DNA from: Acrasis kona
Lineage: Eukaryota; Heterolobosea; Eutetramitea; Acrasida; Acrasidae
DNA length: 64,000 bases
Reading direction: 5' to 3'
Assembly: GCA_026419775.2 (NCBI GenBank)
Contig: JAOPGA020000870.1
Coordinates: forward strand, 1-64,000
The translations under genes and the position numbers were made by a program. Below, one piece after another: positions 55,130-64,000 of the stretch (the stretch's first letter is position 1; each line of letters begins with the position of its first letter). The notes under the pieces were generated by a model that saw only the letters and a program-made list of their open reading frames with translations, was not told the DNA's origin and made no database searches.

Positions 55130-56548
55130 CTATACAGGAGTGCGTGGTTCTGAAACTGGTGATACAAGAGAGTTATTATAGAACATTTGTGATGGAGACA
55201 TTGGTGAGTCTGTTGCTGCATGAGAATACTCTCCATCTGCATTCTTTGTAACTAGTAGTTCAGTGTCGCTTGTTCCTCTGTCTACTAGAGACCTTCTCCT
55301 CTTTACAAATTGGTGAGCTGCAAAGCCTGCTAGTGCCACAAAGACAAAGGCAATGGAAGCAATTGTCACACTTGTTTTGATAAGTGTTGATCCATTGCTT
55401 TGCTTTTCGTTAATATCGAATTCCTGCTCTCCTGCCTCGGCGACATGTTGTTCAACGTTGTTTAGTGGTAAGTCAAATTCATCTGACTCCTCTTCAGTCA
55501 ATCCTCTCTCAATAGATCTCTTCTTCCACAAAGCCTTCATTAGTGAAGTTGCTGTGGTAAAACCAGTGTTGATTGCGTTCACAGTATTGGTATCAGCGCT
55601 CCAAACGAAACCAGCTTCGTTGTTTTGGCCCATAAATCTAAGATTGGTTGGTGCGGACTCGTCGCGTAAAATCATGCCTCTGAAACCCGAGTTGATTAGA
55701 GATGGTAGGTTGTTCACTAGTTTGTTGATGATTTGTACTCTTCCTGCACTTCCCCACCCACAGCTAGTTATGGCTACGTCAGCTGCAATCCACTTCCTGC
55801 TGTCAGTGCCCCAGAAAGTTTTCGAATAATTAATATTGTTGGTCATGTATGTTGCAATGGTCGCCCTATCAGCAATTGTCTTTCCATCTGTGAACATGGT
55901 AGTTGGGCCGCTGTCTCCTGATAATTTACGCCAGCAGCAGTCATTGTTGTTGCTTACAGCACTGAAAAGTACTGAGCGCAGGTTAAGCTTGTTATCAACA
56001 TTCTTGTAGAAGGGAAACAATGCAGGTTGGTATGGAGCCTTCCATAATCCAGGGCTGGAAGATAGGATTACGTTAGGGGCGTACTTTCTGAATATTGCAA
56101 TTCTTGCCAACAGGTTGTTCTGACCGTCGGTAGACTTGGTAAAGTCATATACACCGTCAGCATCCCACTCGGTCTCGAAGTTGATGAATCCGTATCTATT
56201 ACCAATGGCTTGTGCAATGCTGGTATCTAGGGATAAAACGCTTGGTAGGGATGCTTTCATTCCATAAACCATGTTTCCGAAGCTGTACGAATGCATGTAT
56301 GGGATAGCACCGGCTGAGTATGTGTTTGTAACCCATGTCCTTAGTCCATTTACGTCATTGTATCCTGTGACGCCATACCATATGGTGTTGACAACACGAG
56401 TAGATGAATCCTTAAGTAAGATGGCATTCTTTCCATTGCCGAAACTCCACAAGAAATAATCGGCCATTTGGGAGGATGTTACATCAGCTGCACACACAAA
56501 ATGTACCACAACGGCCAACACTATAGCAAGTAGAGTTCTTGTGCTCAT
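55130..56548 (-). CDS. Type I membrane protein with glycosidase-like ectodomain, 472 aa
   Basis: Single exon. A signal peptide (LLAIVLAVVVHFVCA) is followed by about 320 extracellular residues: WYGVTGYNDVNGLRTWV, PYMHSYSFGNMVYG, FINFETEWDADGVYDF, NVILSSSPGLWK and GFRGMILRDE. These suggest a TIM-barrel glycoside-hydrolase-like fold with acidic residues at strand ends. No specific GH family can be named. One membrane helix (VTIASIAFVFVALAGFAAH) is followed by a basic stop-transfer (KRRRS) and an S/P-rich tail with SP and TP sites. It may be a surface receptor or enzyme. Confidence 0.75.
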   Translation of the reverse strand: MSTRTLLAIVLAVVVHFVCAADVTSSQMADYFLWSFGNGKNAILLKDSSTRVVNTIWYGVTGYNDVNGLRTWVTNTYSAGAIPYMHSYSFGNMVYGMKASLPSVLSLDTSIAQAIGNRYGFINFETEWDADGVYDFTKSTDGQNNLLARIAIFRKYAPNVILSSSPGLWKAPYQPALFPFYKNVDNKLNLRSVLFSAVSNNNDCCWRKLSGDSGPTTMFTDGKTIADRATIATYMTNNINYSKTFWGTDSRKWIAADVAITSCGWGSAGRVQIINKLVNNLPSLINSGFRGMILRDESAPTNLRFMGQNNEAGFVWSADTNTVNAINTGFTTATSLMKALWKKRSIERGLTEEESDEFDLPLNNVEQHVAEAGEQEFDINEKQSNGSTLIKTSVTIASIAFVFVALAGFAAHQFVKRRRSLVDRGTSDTELLVTKNADGEYSHAATDSPMSPSQMFYNNSLVSPVSEPRTPV

Positions 56549-56839
56549 TGGTACCGATGTGTGCGTTTTGATTTTATAATGATCGATCTAAACCAACCAG
56601 CTTTTTGTACTCGGACGTTTCAACAAACCGTCAACGCTATTTCCAATTTCATCTTTTTAATCTATATATGGAATCAATAATTGTAAAATGCATCAGCACC
56701 TGTCCACCGGAAACAGCGGACTTTAAGATTAAAAACCCGATGAAAATTATACATAAAAGTTTGAATATTTAACAGTACTAGTAGTTTTAAGCTCGAATGA
56801 GTTTTAAACTAAATAGCAAAAAATAATTTATTAATAAAA
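56549..56839. other. Gap between two minus-strand surface/peptidase genes
   Basis: About 290 bases including the promoter of the type I membrane protein. No open frame, RNA or repeat is visible. Confidence 0.4.
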
Positions 56840-58984
56840 TTACACAGCAGGACTCCAATCTGGCAAATCACTCAACTGTTTATTTACATGTTGACTGATG
56901 GGAACATGCCAAATACTAAACAATGGACATATATTCCTACCAACTTGTCTAGAAAATCTCATTGCCCACTCATCTCTCTTTTGTTGATTACTCTTCGGTA
57001 AATCAACTCCACTTAATCGTAAATAATCCCTAAATACTTTCTTAAAGGGTTCGAAACCAAACCCTTCTATCAATTCCACATATAACCAGAGCCCCACGAA
57101 GGGTTCATCCTTCCAATGCTCAAAATTAGGTGATTTGAAGAATTCTCTCCTGTGATGTTCCATTCCCTGTTTATATAACAATCTATTTTTCATTTGAGAC
57201 CAATTGTTACCTTCGAATGTCCAAATCACATAAATGGTGAACAAATTCACGGTCACTTCTACCGTTCCCTCGGGCGTCCAAGCATCATTTTGGTGATTAT
57301 GACCCGTTTCGTGCCACAATCCCCAATTAGAGATTAAATTCTTCACATTAAGTAATTGATCAGATTCACATTGATCCATGTGACACATGATTGGGTATCC
57401 ACTGTGCATATATCCACATGAAATTTGTACGTCGGGTACGTAACGCATGGGTCGATGTCTGGCATCGCTTTTACCACATAGCTCTGCACAAAGGTCTATT
57501 CCTTTGTCCCATGTGCGTAACACGCTGGTTGGGTCTTTTATGGTCTTTGCATAAGAGTAGGGAACTGTTATGATTGCATTTCTAGATTGAAATTCTGACC
57601 ATGGTGCAATGTTGTCGTTTTTTAAAGTAGATTGCCATTCTGAAAGCGTCGTTTTGTCGAGTATAAAGTAAGCGGCTTGTACAATGTTCTTTAGTTCAAA
57701 GTGAATGGTACCTAATGGATGTTGATCGTGATGATGATGGACATCAATGTAAATTAAACCTCCGAATGCGTTCGAGAGGGTGGTCTCGACTCGCTCGATT
57801 AATGTCGTTGTGCAAATGTCCGGTGCTCTTTTTAAATCGCCGGAGCAATTGTGTAATTGATCGCTGTGACATCCGATTCGAACGCTGATGAGTTTGGAAG
57901 AAGCTACCTGAGGCGAGCATTTGATGGTAATTGTTTCTCCTGCGACTGCGTATGAACCCGTGCTGTGCCAATCTGGTATTTTGGTATCGACCGTTACGAT
58001 CTTGTTGATGCGTTTTGCATTGGGAGGTGTTTGGCCTGGGAATCGAACGTGAGAGGGATGTGCACCCGTTCGACATTCGGTTATAACCATTGGACTGGAA
58101 GTGATGCAAGTGGTAATCGTGCCTAATTTTTTATTGTTCATGTTGGTTGAGTTTAGTACATTCATGTTGGCTTTAATGAGAGGTAGTAAGATTGGATCAT
58201 CTCTTGGTAGGCAACTAATGGTGCCTTGTATGGTCTTTTGGATAATGTTAAGCTCTGGGTCGGATAAATGTATTTCGGACTGTATGCACTTGAAAAGTGA
58301 TGTGAGGGCATAGCCGCAGTGGTGAATGAACTTTGGAACTTGTTTGGTTTCAAAGAAATCTTTGCCATTGTTTTCAGAGTACCCTGCATCGAATTGTATC
58401 CCTGCTTGCTTCAAAATGATGTTGGCACCGAAATTATCGACCGTGACTTTTTTGTTTAGTTGCATGTATCCCCATAGACATTCTGCAATAAACAAGCTAC
58501 CACCATTGGATATGTATTCGATTACACGTTGACATTGTGCTTCACTAAAAGTGTGTGAGCCCTTTATGAATAGAACATTGTATGCTGGTATGGGTGCATT
58601 AGAGATGTTATACTGGTTTGCATTGCATTTGTTTTGACGCAGGCTCCAACATAATTGTTCGCAACCAACACAGGCAATTGTGATTTTGGACAAATCAAAA
58701 GATCCAGTGAGCCATGGTAAGCAACGGCTTAACAATAAGCTTTTAAATGAAGAACACTTTTGTATGGCATCTTCGTTATAGCAACAATGGGAGAAAGCCA
58801 CGACCCTGCCTGCACCGATGGTGGCGATCGCAGAGACGCACTCCCCCGAATGCGAAATAATCAATGGGTATGAATTGGTTCCGTACACGGCCAAACCACC
58901 AGCACATCCAAATATACTGACTTTATCTATATCATTGAGTAGTTGATTAGCAACAGCTTGAAGCTGAACGATCGAGTTTGTCAT
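56840..58984 (-). CDS. TCAF/M60-like metallopeptidase, 714 aa
   Basis: Single exon. The N-terminal 250 residues resemble the TCAF/Rossmann-like front part (VSIFGCAGGLAVYG, GAGRVVAFSHCCYN, YISNGGSLFIAECLWGY). The M60 domain follows: a carbohydrate-binding-like region, VPYSYAKTIKDPTSVLRTWD, and the zinc motif WGLWHETGHNHQ with downstream E (TPEGTVEVTVNLF). M60/enhancin-type enzymes cleave mucin-like glycoproteins; animal TCAF proteins bind TRPM8 and have lost some residues. Here HExxH is intact, so peptidase activity is expected. No signal peptide is seen. The length matches the family. Confidence 0.88.
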   Translation of the reverse strand: MTNSIVQLQAVANQLLNDIDKVSIFGCAGGLAVYGTNSYPLIISHSGECVSAIATIGAGRVVAFSHCCYNEDAIQKCSSFKSLLLSRCLPWLTGSFDLSKITIACVGCEQLCWSLRQNKCNANQYNISNAPIPAYNVLFIKGSHTFSEAQCQRVIEYISNGGSLFIAECLWGYMQLNKKVTVDNFGANIILKQAGIQFDAGYSENNGKDFFETKQVPKFIHHCGYALTSLFKCIQSEIHLSDPELNIIQKTIQGTISCLPRDDPILLPLIKANMNVLNSTNMNNKKLGTITTCITSSPMVITECRTGAHPSHVRFPGQTPPNAKRINKIVTVDTKIPDWHSTGSYAVAGETITIKCSPQVASSKLISVRIGCHSDQLHNCSGDLKRAPDICTTTLIERVETTLSNAFGGLIYIDVHHHHDQHPLGTIHFELKNIVQAAYFILDKTTLSEWQSTLKNDNIAPWSEFQSRNAIITVPYSYAKTIKDPTSVLRTWDKGIDLCAELCGKSDARHRPMRYVPDVQISCGYMHSGYPIMCHMDQCESDQLLNVKNLISNWGLWHETGHNHQNDAWTPEGTVEVTVNLFTIYVIWTFEGNNWSQMKNRLLYKQGMEHHRREFFKSPNFEHWKDEPFVGLWLYVELIEGFGFEPFKKVFRDYLRLSGVDLPKSNQQKRDEWAMRFSRQVGRNICPLFSIWHVPISQHVNKQLSDLPDWSPAV

Positions 58985-59177
58985 TGTATTTTTGGTATTT
59001 TGGTAAAGAGTTTACAAGGGGACGTAAGAAGAAGGTTTATAACAAAACACATATTAGTAACAATTTGGTTCAAAGCCTTCCCGATTTTATCAACTATACA
59101 CCAATAAGGAGAGAAACTTTTATTAATATAAAATGTTTGATTACATAAATGCATGACTTGATGTGAGTGCATAGTTC

Positions 59178-60200
59178 TTAAAGTGGTGGACCATGACTGA
59201 TCGCCATCATAAGACCATTTATGCGATCCACCTCAATCTCATCATCTTCATTCAATGTCAAAAGTAATTCCCTCCTACGTTCACGATCAGCTTCCGTCTT
59301 TTTAGATAGAACGTCCAACTTTGGATATTTTTGTTTGGCAGGTGCATAAATGTTTTTGGTGTCAAAAGTAAACCCGTTCTGAATGTTGTTCATGGCTATC
59401 AGGAATGGATCGTCGTCATGTTCACTAAAAATCTGCTTGTTAATGTTTCTGTACTTTTCATCTTTGTTGACTGGTGCATGAAGGTAACTTTTGATGAGGG
59501 CATTTAATGTTTCTCTTTCTTTGTGCTGTTCCGCAGCAGTTCTCTGTAACATGACTCTTTGCTCGTGTTCGACTTTGATGGCGTCAAAACATGCTTCATC
59601 ATATAATTCTTGTATGTGGTCAATTTCACGTATTAAATGCATTTTATTTTTATAATTCTCAGGTTGACGCACATTGGATGGAGGTTCAGAAAAGTTATTA
59701 ATGTTGGACTTGCCTAACATGTACATCTTCTGGCTATATAAAGTATTCTTCAGTTGGTTTACTTTGGCTGCCATGTAAATCTCATGTTTCAATTTCCTGA
59801 GCTTGCGTTGTTTTTGATTATTGGAATTTACAAGGGAGGGAGATTTTTTAAACTCTAGGAGTTGTGTTGTTATTAATGTGTTTTTGTTGATAATTTGTAA
59901 GGATTCCACAAGTTGTTGAAAGGTACAGACACTGGATTTTAGCTTTGTATCATACTTCTCAGAGTAGTTCCTTCTATACCGATTTTGGGTGTGGTTAAAA
60001 AACCACTCATTTGTATTTGTGTCGCGTTCCCAACGGGCGTCAAGAGAACCCTGACCAAGTAGTTTTAAGTCGGTCTTATTTTTTAAATGATAACGGTATG
60101 TATCGGTTGCATCCTGATACTGGCGTTGTGTGAAAAAATCCAGCTTAAACCTCCTCAAAATGTCGAAAATATAGTTCAAGATATCGAAGAATGTGACCAT
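59178..60200 (-). CDS. Coiled-coil basic protein, about 340 aa, unrecognised
   Basis: The frame opens upstream to 60413, but that part overlaps the opposite EF-hand gene; ATG at 60198-60200 (MVTFFDILNYIF) is the sensible start. The sequence is helical and rich in K, N, Q and E, with AKVNQLKNTLYSQKMYML and EIDHIQELYDEACFDAIKVE as coiled segments. It contains WERDTNTNEWFFNHTQNRYRR and ends VDRINGLMMAISHGPPL. No known domain. The 43-bp divergent promoter shared with an EF-hand protein suggests a common, perhaps flagellar, use; this is inference. Confidence 0.65.
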   Translation of the reverse strand: MVTFFDILNYIFDILRRFKLDFFTQRQYQDATDTYRYHLKNKTDLKLLGQGSLDARWERDTNTNEWFFNHTQNRYRRNYSEKYDTKLKSSVCTFQQLVESLQIINKNTLITTQLLEFKKSPSLVNSNNQKQRKLRKLKHEIYMAAKVNQLKNTLYSQKMYMLGKSNINNFSEPPSNVRQPENYKNKMHLIREIDHIQELYDEACFDAIKVEHEQRVMLQRTAAEQHKERETLNALIKSYLHAPVNKDEKYRNINKQIFSEHDDDPFLIAMNNIQNGFTFDTKNIYAPAKQKYPKLDVLSKKTEADRERRRELLLTLNEDDEIEVDRINGLMMAISHGPPL

Positions 60201-60243
60201 ACGTACATGGAAGTTTCTTTGTTTTAATACTTTTATTACAATA

Positions 60244-61079
60244 ATGACAACAAAGAACGAGGACACAGATGGTGTCCTATTGAACGAAGAGATTGAGGAA
60301 TGCAGAGAAATATTTAATAAGCATAAAACAAAAGATGGATACATGGAAATGTGGCATCTTAGAGCTGCTCTAAGAGCTATAAAGGTAGAGATAATAGAAG
60401 AGCAACTGTTCAAAATAATAAATGATATTCGTAAAGATTGTACAAATGAAGATGGAAATATAAGTAATATTGAATCTTGACCATTCTTTACACACTAAGA
60501 CTTTCAGCAGTTTTTAAGAATAGTAGGTGCACAAAAAGGAAGAGATCTTCGATGGAGGACAGATATAGAAGCTAGTAAGCACCATTCACATTTCATTCTA
60601 AATTTGCAGTATCCGCATTCACAGCACTTGGGGGAAATCCCGACCGCTCTGGCTACCTCGCAGCAGACATACTTAGAGAAGCATGCAATGAGTTTGGCCT
60701 AATCATAGACATTGATGCACTAATCAAAGAAGTGGATGTTGATGGGAATGGTCAAATTGATTTTGACGAGTTTAGCAGCATGATAGATATGAGCACACCG
60801 ACTCAACCCAACATTAAGCCAATATCCACCGCAACTCCAACCTCTGGTACCAGTCCCAGTACGCCTACTTCTGTTAAATCAATATCCACCACAACTCCAA
60901 CCTCTGGTGGCAGTCCCAGTACGCCTACTTCTGTTAAATCAGACAAGCCATCATCACAAAAACTTTCACCAACCAAAAGACATTCATTCCGATTACAAAA
61001 CAAGAGAAGAGCCTCGAATGAAGATCTACTAAGCATTCTCAAGACCTTTCAATCCACAAGAAATGTTTTGAAAAACTAA
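60244..61079 (+). CDS. Centrin/calmodulin-like EF-hand protein with Ser/Thr/Pro tail, 254 aa
   Basis: Exons 60244-60463, 60500-60574 and 60610-61079 join over introns of 36 and 35 nt. EF-hand-like helices run through residues 1-175. The last has a canonical loop, DVDGNGQIDFDE; earlier ones (NKHKTKDGYMEM; GGNPDRSGYLAADI) are partly degenerate. FQQFLRIVGA between them matches the central helix of the centrin/calmodulin family. The tail holds a 20-residue repeat occurring twice (see repeat entry) and a basic end. It probably binds one or two calcium ions. Confidence 0.82.
60821..60940 (+). repeat. 60-bp tandem duplication inside the EF-hand gene
   Basis: Two adjacent 60-bp units, 60821-60880 and 60881-60940, differ at only three positions. 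Each encodes 20 residues around ATPTSG and SPSTPTSVKS. The unit is a multiple of three, so the frame is kept. It is a recent in-frame duplication and a likely site of length variation. Confidence 0.95.
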
Positions 61080-61356
61080 TTTGTACATTAAAAAAATAAC
61101 TAGGTGAATTGCGTCTTTATATTTTTCAAATTTCTAATTGTGTGTATGTAAGGACCTTGTAGGTGATATCTGCACTTGTTGTTGTGCAAATATGGACTTG
61201 CAGGATGTTTGTCAAAGTGAACAGGTTACAAGGCCGCAATAAGAAGGTTCAGCGTTCGCGGCCTTTTCATTGACTCTACAATGGGCAAACATTTAAAATT
61301 CAACCTTGTATGGATGGCTGTAGCTTATTTGATGAAAAGCACTTTTATGAATATTG

Positions 61357-62891
61357 ATGCATTTTTCCTTGTGGTATAATGTCATGTTGTTGTCCAACCG
61401 GTCCGAACCTAATATTTGCATTTTGAATTTGACCAACGAACTGGCACAACAGGACAATAAAATGAATAGAGATATGACGGTATCTGTTATACAGGATATA
61501 GATTTTGACTTTGAGCTAGTTTTTGACGATAAAGGAATGCGATCGTGCTTTCATAAATATCTGATCAAGATGCACAATGTAGAGCCGTACTTGTTTCTAG
61601 TTGATTTAGAGGTATTTCTTACAAACAATGATGATGTGATAGTCGTTTTAGAGATACGCTTCCTACATTGGACCAACAAATAGATACAAATGCGCCAGGA
61701 AAATAGTTAAGACATACTTGAGGCCGACAACAAACAGGGGCATTAACGTCCCACAAGAGACGAAAGACTCTATTTTGAATACATTCAAGTCGTGCAGCGA
61801 AATTAAATGCCCAAAAAGTCTTTTCGACGATATTATGACTTTAATTTACGTCGAGTTTAGAGAGGACTGCTTTCCCATTTTCATCACATCAAAATTGTTT
61901 ATCAATCATGCTGTAGAGCGCTCAAAGAAAGATCCAAACTTTCTGTACACAATAGGTAGGCCCAAGCCGTGCATAGTAGTATGTGGAGCAGATGCAGATC
62001 CAAACGTTGCACAGAGAATCATGAACTACGACATGAGCAAGATGGAGATATCTGATCTTGATTTTGAAGAAGCACTAAGGGGCATAAAGAATGAGTCTCT
62101 ATGGGAGTTAAACACAAGGTCTGAGACCAGAGCAGTCTATACTTCAAAACAACTGTTCTATTGTAAAAAGAGGGCTTACAAGAAAGTTCTTGAGACAATG
62201 ACCCTTCCTTATACCGTTGATCAAGTATTTAATGCAATGCACGATCCAAGGTACATTGATACCATAGACAAACAAATCAAATACAAGTGTGTTAGCGAAC
62301 AACTAAGAAATGGAAAATATTATCCTCTATTGTGTAGTGCAGTTTTGAAACTTTCGTAAGCATTCAAACATTACATTTTTTTTGACCTTTCGTAGGTTTC
62401 CATTCAAAACAAGAGACTTTAGTTTACTTTGTTGTGCTAGGCGCCAAAGAGATGGAAACATTGTAATGATTAAAAAGAGTGTCACCAGTCCACTTTTACC
62501 AGAAACTTCAAGTAATGTCAGAGCCGTTGCATTTTTGGGATTTTTATTAGAAGCCGTTGATGGAGGACATACAAGATTCTCTAATTCTTTATTTTCTGAT
62601 ATTGGAGGCTACATAACACCTGCTTTACATACGAGAGCAGTTGCGCAGAGGAATGCAGGAACTGATTTTTATGATGCGCTTTGCGCTGCATGTGAGGCGA
62701 GATTAAACGCAAACGAAATACATCCCACTAGAAATCCAGAATATCCGATTACTGACTCTTTGACACATTTTGAAGAATACAGAATGTAAGTACTGAAAAC
62801 AAAAAGTTTTAACATTGATAATAGGTTGGATAATGATAATAATTTTTCGTCATCCATAAGAAGGATGCCATCAGTTGCAATAAAACCATAA
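61357..62891 (+). CDS. RGS domain-START domain protein, about 471 aa
   Basis: Exons 61357-61611, 61652-62355, 62396-62785 and 62825-62891 join over introns of 40, 40 and 39 nt. An RGS domain fills residues about 45-185: MRSCFHKYLIKMHNVEPYLF, LERYASYIGPTN, CPKSLFDDIMTLIYVEFRED and CFPIFITSKLF. A START domain follows at about 240-445: YKKVLETMTLPYTVDQVFNA, TRDFSLLCCARRQRDGNIVM, FLGFLLEAVDGGHTRFSNSL. RGS domains speed GTP hydrolysis by G-alpha; START binds lipid. The protein could link G-protein signalling to a lipid. An upstream ATG near 61379 in another frame (MSCCCP) may mark a different first exon. Confidence 0.85.
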
Positions 62892-63089
62892 ACAATTTCT
62901 CCCGTACTTTTACTTTTTTTGTGTTTTTTTGTAAAGTCAAACATTAAATACATTTTCTTCTTGAAGACAAATGTGCCAAGAAAATAGTTAAGACTAAAAC
63001 AGATATTTATTAAAGGTTGTTCGTGATTGCAGACAAAGCTAATCAGTAATGTATGATTTATAAGCATCAAGCATTTGGTTTGTAGTTTA

Positions 63090-64000
63090 TCAGGAATTAA
63101 TGGAACGCTCGGTTCCTCTAATCTGATCCTGTTCTGGATTATCGAATCGAATGTAATTTTCATGTGTGTTTGTGTGGTGTAATAAATGTCCTCCATTGAC
63201 ATCTTTCTGCGACTTTTTTAACATTAACATTATTATGTACCCAATAATTAACATGGTCAGAAACAAAAAGAGAGGAACATAAACAAAGATTGAAAGTAAT
63301 TCGATTTTCAATGAATCTAAAGTATTGCTAGCCATCAGTCTCACTTGGGTTTTACAAGGAGACGAACAATTATTTATTCTGACACCAACATAAAATGTAT
63401 TTTCGTCTCTTCCAGGTAAACTGTTGAACATAACGCTTAAGCTAGAGTTAAATTGCTTGAAAAAAGTTTCGCTAGAGTACAGATAAGAGTCGCTAGTTGG
63501 ATAATCAGACATGCCCAACCTAACACTGATACTATGTTGGCCGTATGCGGATAGCACCTTAAATGTAGAATAGCTGCCGACAGTGCAGTTGAAAACATAA
63601 TAATGGAATTTATCACTCTGCACATCATCTGGCAGGAAATAAAACGTATCTTTTGAACGAACTGAAACTAAAGTTACAACCTCTGCTGCGATTGTAACAT
63701 TAAACCCAGCAGTTACATTCTTAGTGTTCAGAACCATAAATGTAAAGAAGAAATCCTTGTTGCTGGGCTCCACAATTATTTGGCTATTCTTGTCAAGCTG
63801 TAGGCTAGAATTTTGAGTCAAGTTTGAAAAACCAGTCATGTTCTTCTCAAATAGGTAAAGCTTGTCATTAGACGTAGCAAACGTAATTATTGTCCTATAA
63901 TCCTTTAATGAGGCAGCTTGAAAGTATATTCTGCTATTTGCTTCCACAGTCATAAACGTACTATTGGTAATTACAATCTGTTGACCATTAACTATCGGTA
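63090..64000 (-). CDS. C-terminal part of a type I membrane glycoprotein (runs off right edge)
   Basis: The frame is open from 63090 to the window end, so the N-terminus lies outside. The ectodomain is strand-rich with repeated segments such as NSRIYFQAASLKDYRTI and DTFYFLPDDVQSDKFHYYVF. It has many N-glycosylation sites (NMT, NLT, NSS, NVT, NCT) and a CSSPC motif before the membrane. One membrane helix (IFVYVPLFLFLTMLIIGYII) precedes a 50-residue His/Asn-rich cytoplasmic tail. It resembles long protist surface proteins, but no family is recognised. Confidence 0.75.
   Translation of the reverse strand, partial: PIVNGQQIVITNSTFMTVEANSRIYFQAASLKDYRTIITFATSNDKLYLFEKNMTGFSNLTQNSSLQLDKNSQIIVEPSNKDFFFTFMVLNTKNVTAGFNVTIAAEVVTLVSVRSKDTFYFLPDDVQSDKFHYYVFNCTVGSYSTFKVLSAYGQHSISVRLGMSDYPTSDSYLYSSETFFKQFNSSLSVMFNSLPGRDENTFYVGVRINNCSSPCKTQVRLMASNTLDSLKIELLSIFVYVPLFLFLTMLIIGYIIMLMLKKSQKDVNGGHLLHHTNTHENYIRFDNPEQDQIRGTERSINS

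Noticed and set aside
62669-63202. 177-codon minus-strand ORF
   Set aside because: It overlaps the RGS-START C-terminal exons antisense and the 3' end of the edge gene; its codons look like a shadow.

Overview
The window is 64 kb of a compact, AT-rich nuclear genome from a single-celled eukaryote. Genes lie on both strands and are packed tightly: convergent stop codons are only 9-10 bp apart at 14180/14190 and 30257/30268, and divergent starts are 30-90 bp apart. The standard code is used, with one in-frame TGA read as selenocysteine. About 45 GT-AG introns could be placed by frame and by homology, and nearly all are 30-49 nt. They usually have a GTAAG or GTATG donor and a TTAAC or CTAAT branch-like motif about 8-12 nt before the AG. 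Cilium-type genes (CFAP144, EF-hand protein) beside F-box proteins, an H-type lectin, an IRG GTPase and a secreted lipase suggest a free-living, flagellated or amoeboflagellate protist. Heterolobosea is my guess, not a demonstrated assignment.

Layout. 1-11 kb: coiled-coil and axonemal-type proteins, a hidden 76-aa spliced gene, a four-EF-hand myristoylated kinase, and a membrane-protein remnant ending at a tRNA-Ser. 11-20 kb: F-box fragment, F-box/SPRY protein, PAQR receptor, Pol III subunit RPC5, GPATCH11, selenocysteine thioredoxin reductase, TRM13. 20-26 kb: a reconstructed five-exon orphan, IRG GTPase, SIM-CAP protein, a broken Ste20-like kinase, tRNA-Asn, F-box protein. 26-39 kb: U2AF1, adenosine kinase, CTNNBL1, acidic nuclear protein, START protein, H-lectin protein, ZNF598, MED31, HAD/SAK protein. 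39-49 kb: tRNA-Leu, CFAP144, double-PH protein, histidine-rich secreted protein, dCTPPase, lipase, and an RNA ligase spliced in frame to MCTS1. 49-64 kb: WDR26, kelch protein, RADX, type I membrane glycoproteins, TCAF/M60 peptidase, EF-hand protein, RGS-START protein.

Most genes are unrelated housekeeping functions rather than an operon or system. They cover RNA metabolism (RPC5, U2AF1, CTNNBL1, TRM13, MED31, RNA ligase-MCTS1), translation quality control (ZNF598), signalling and the cilium. The strongest new observations are the RNA ligase-MCTS1 fusion, D-loop insertions in two of three tRNAs, the N-terminal EF-hand kinase, and several small spliced genes made only of short exons.
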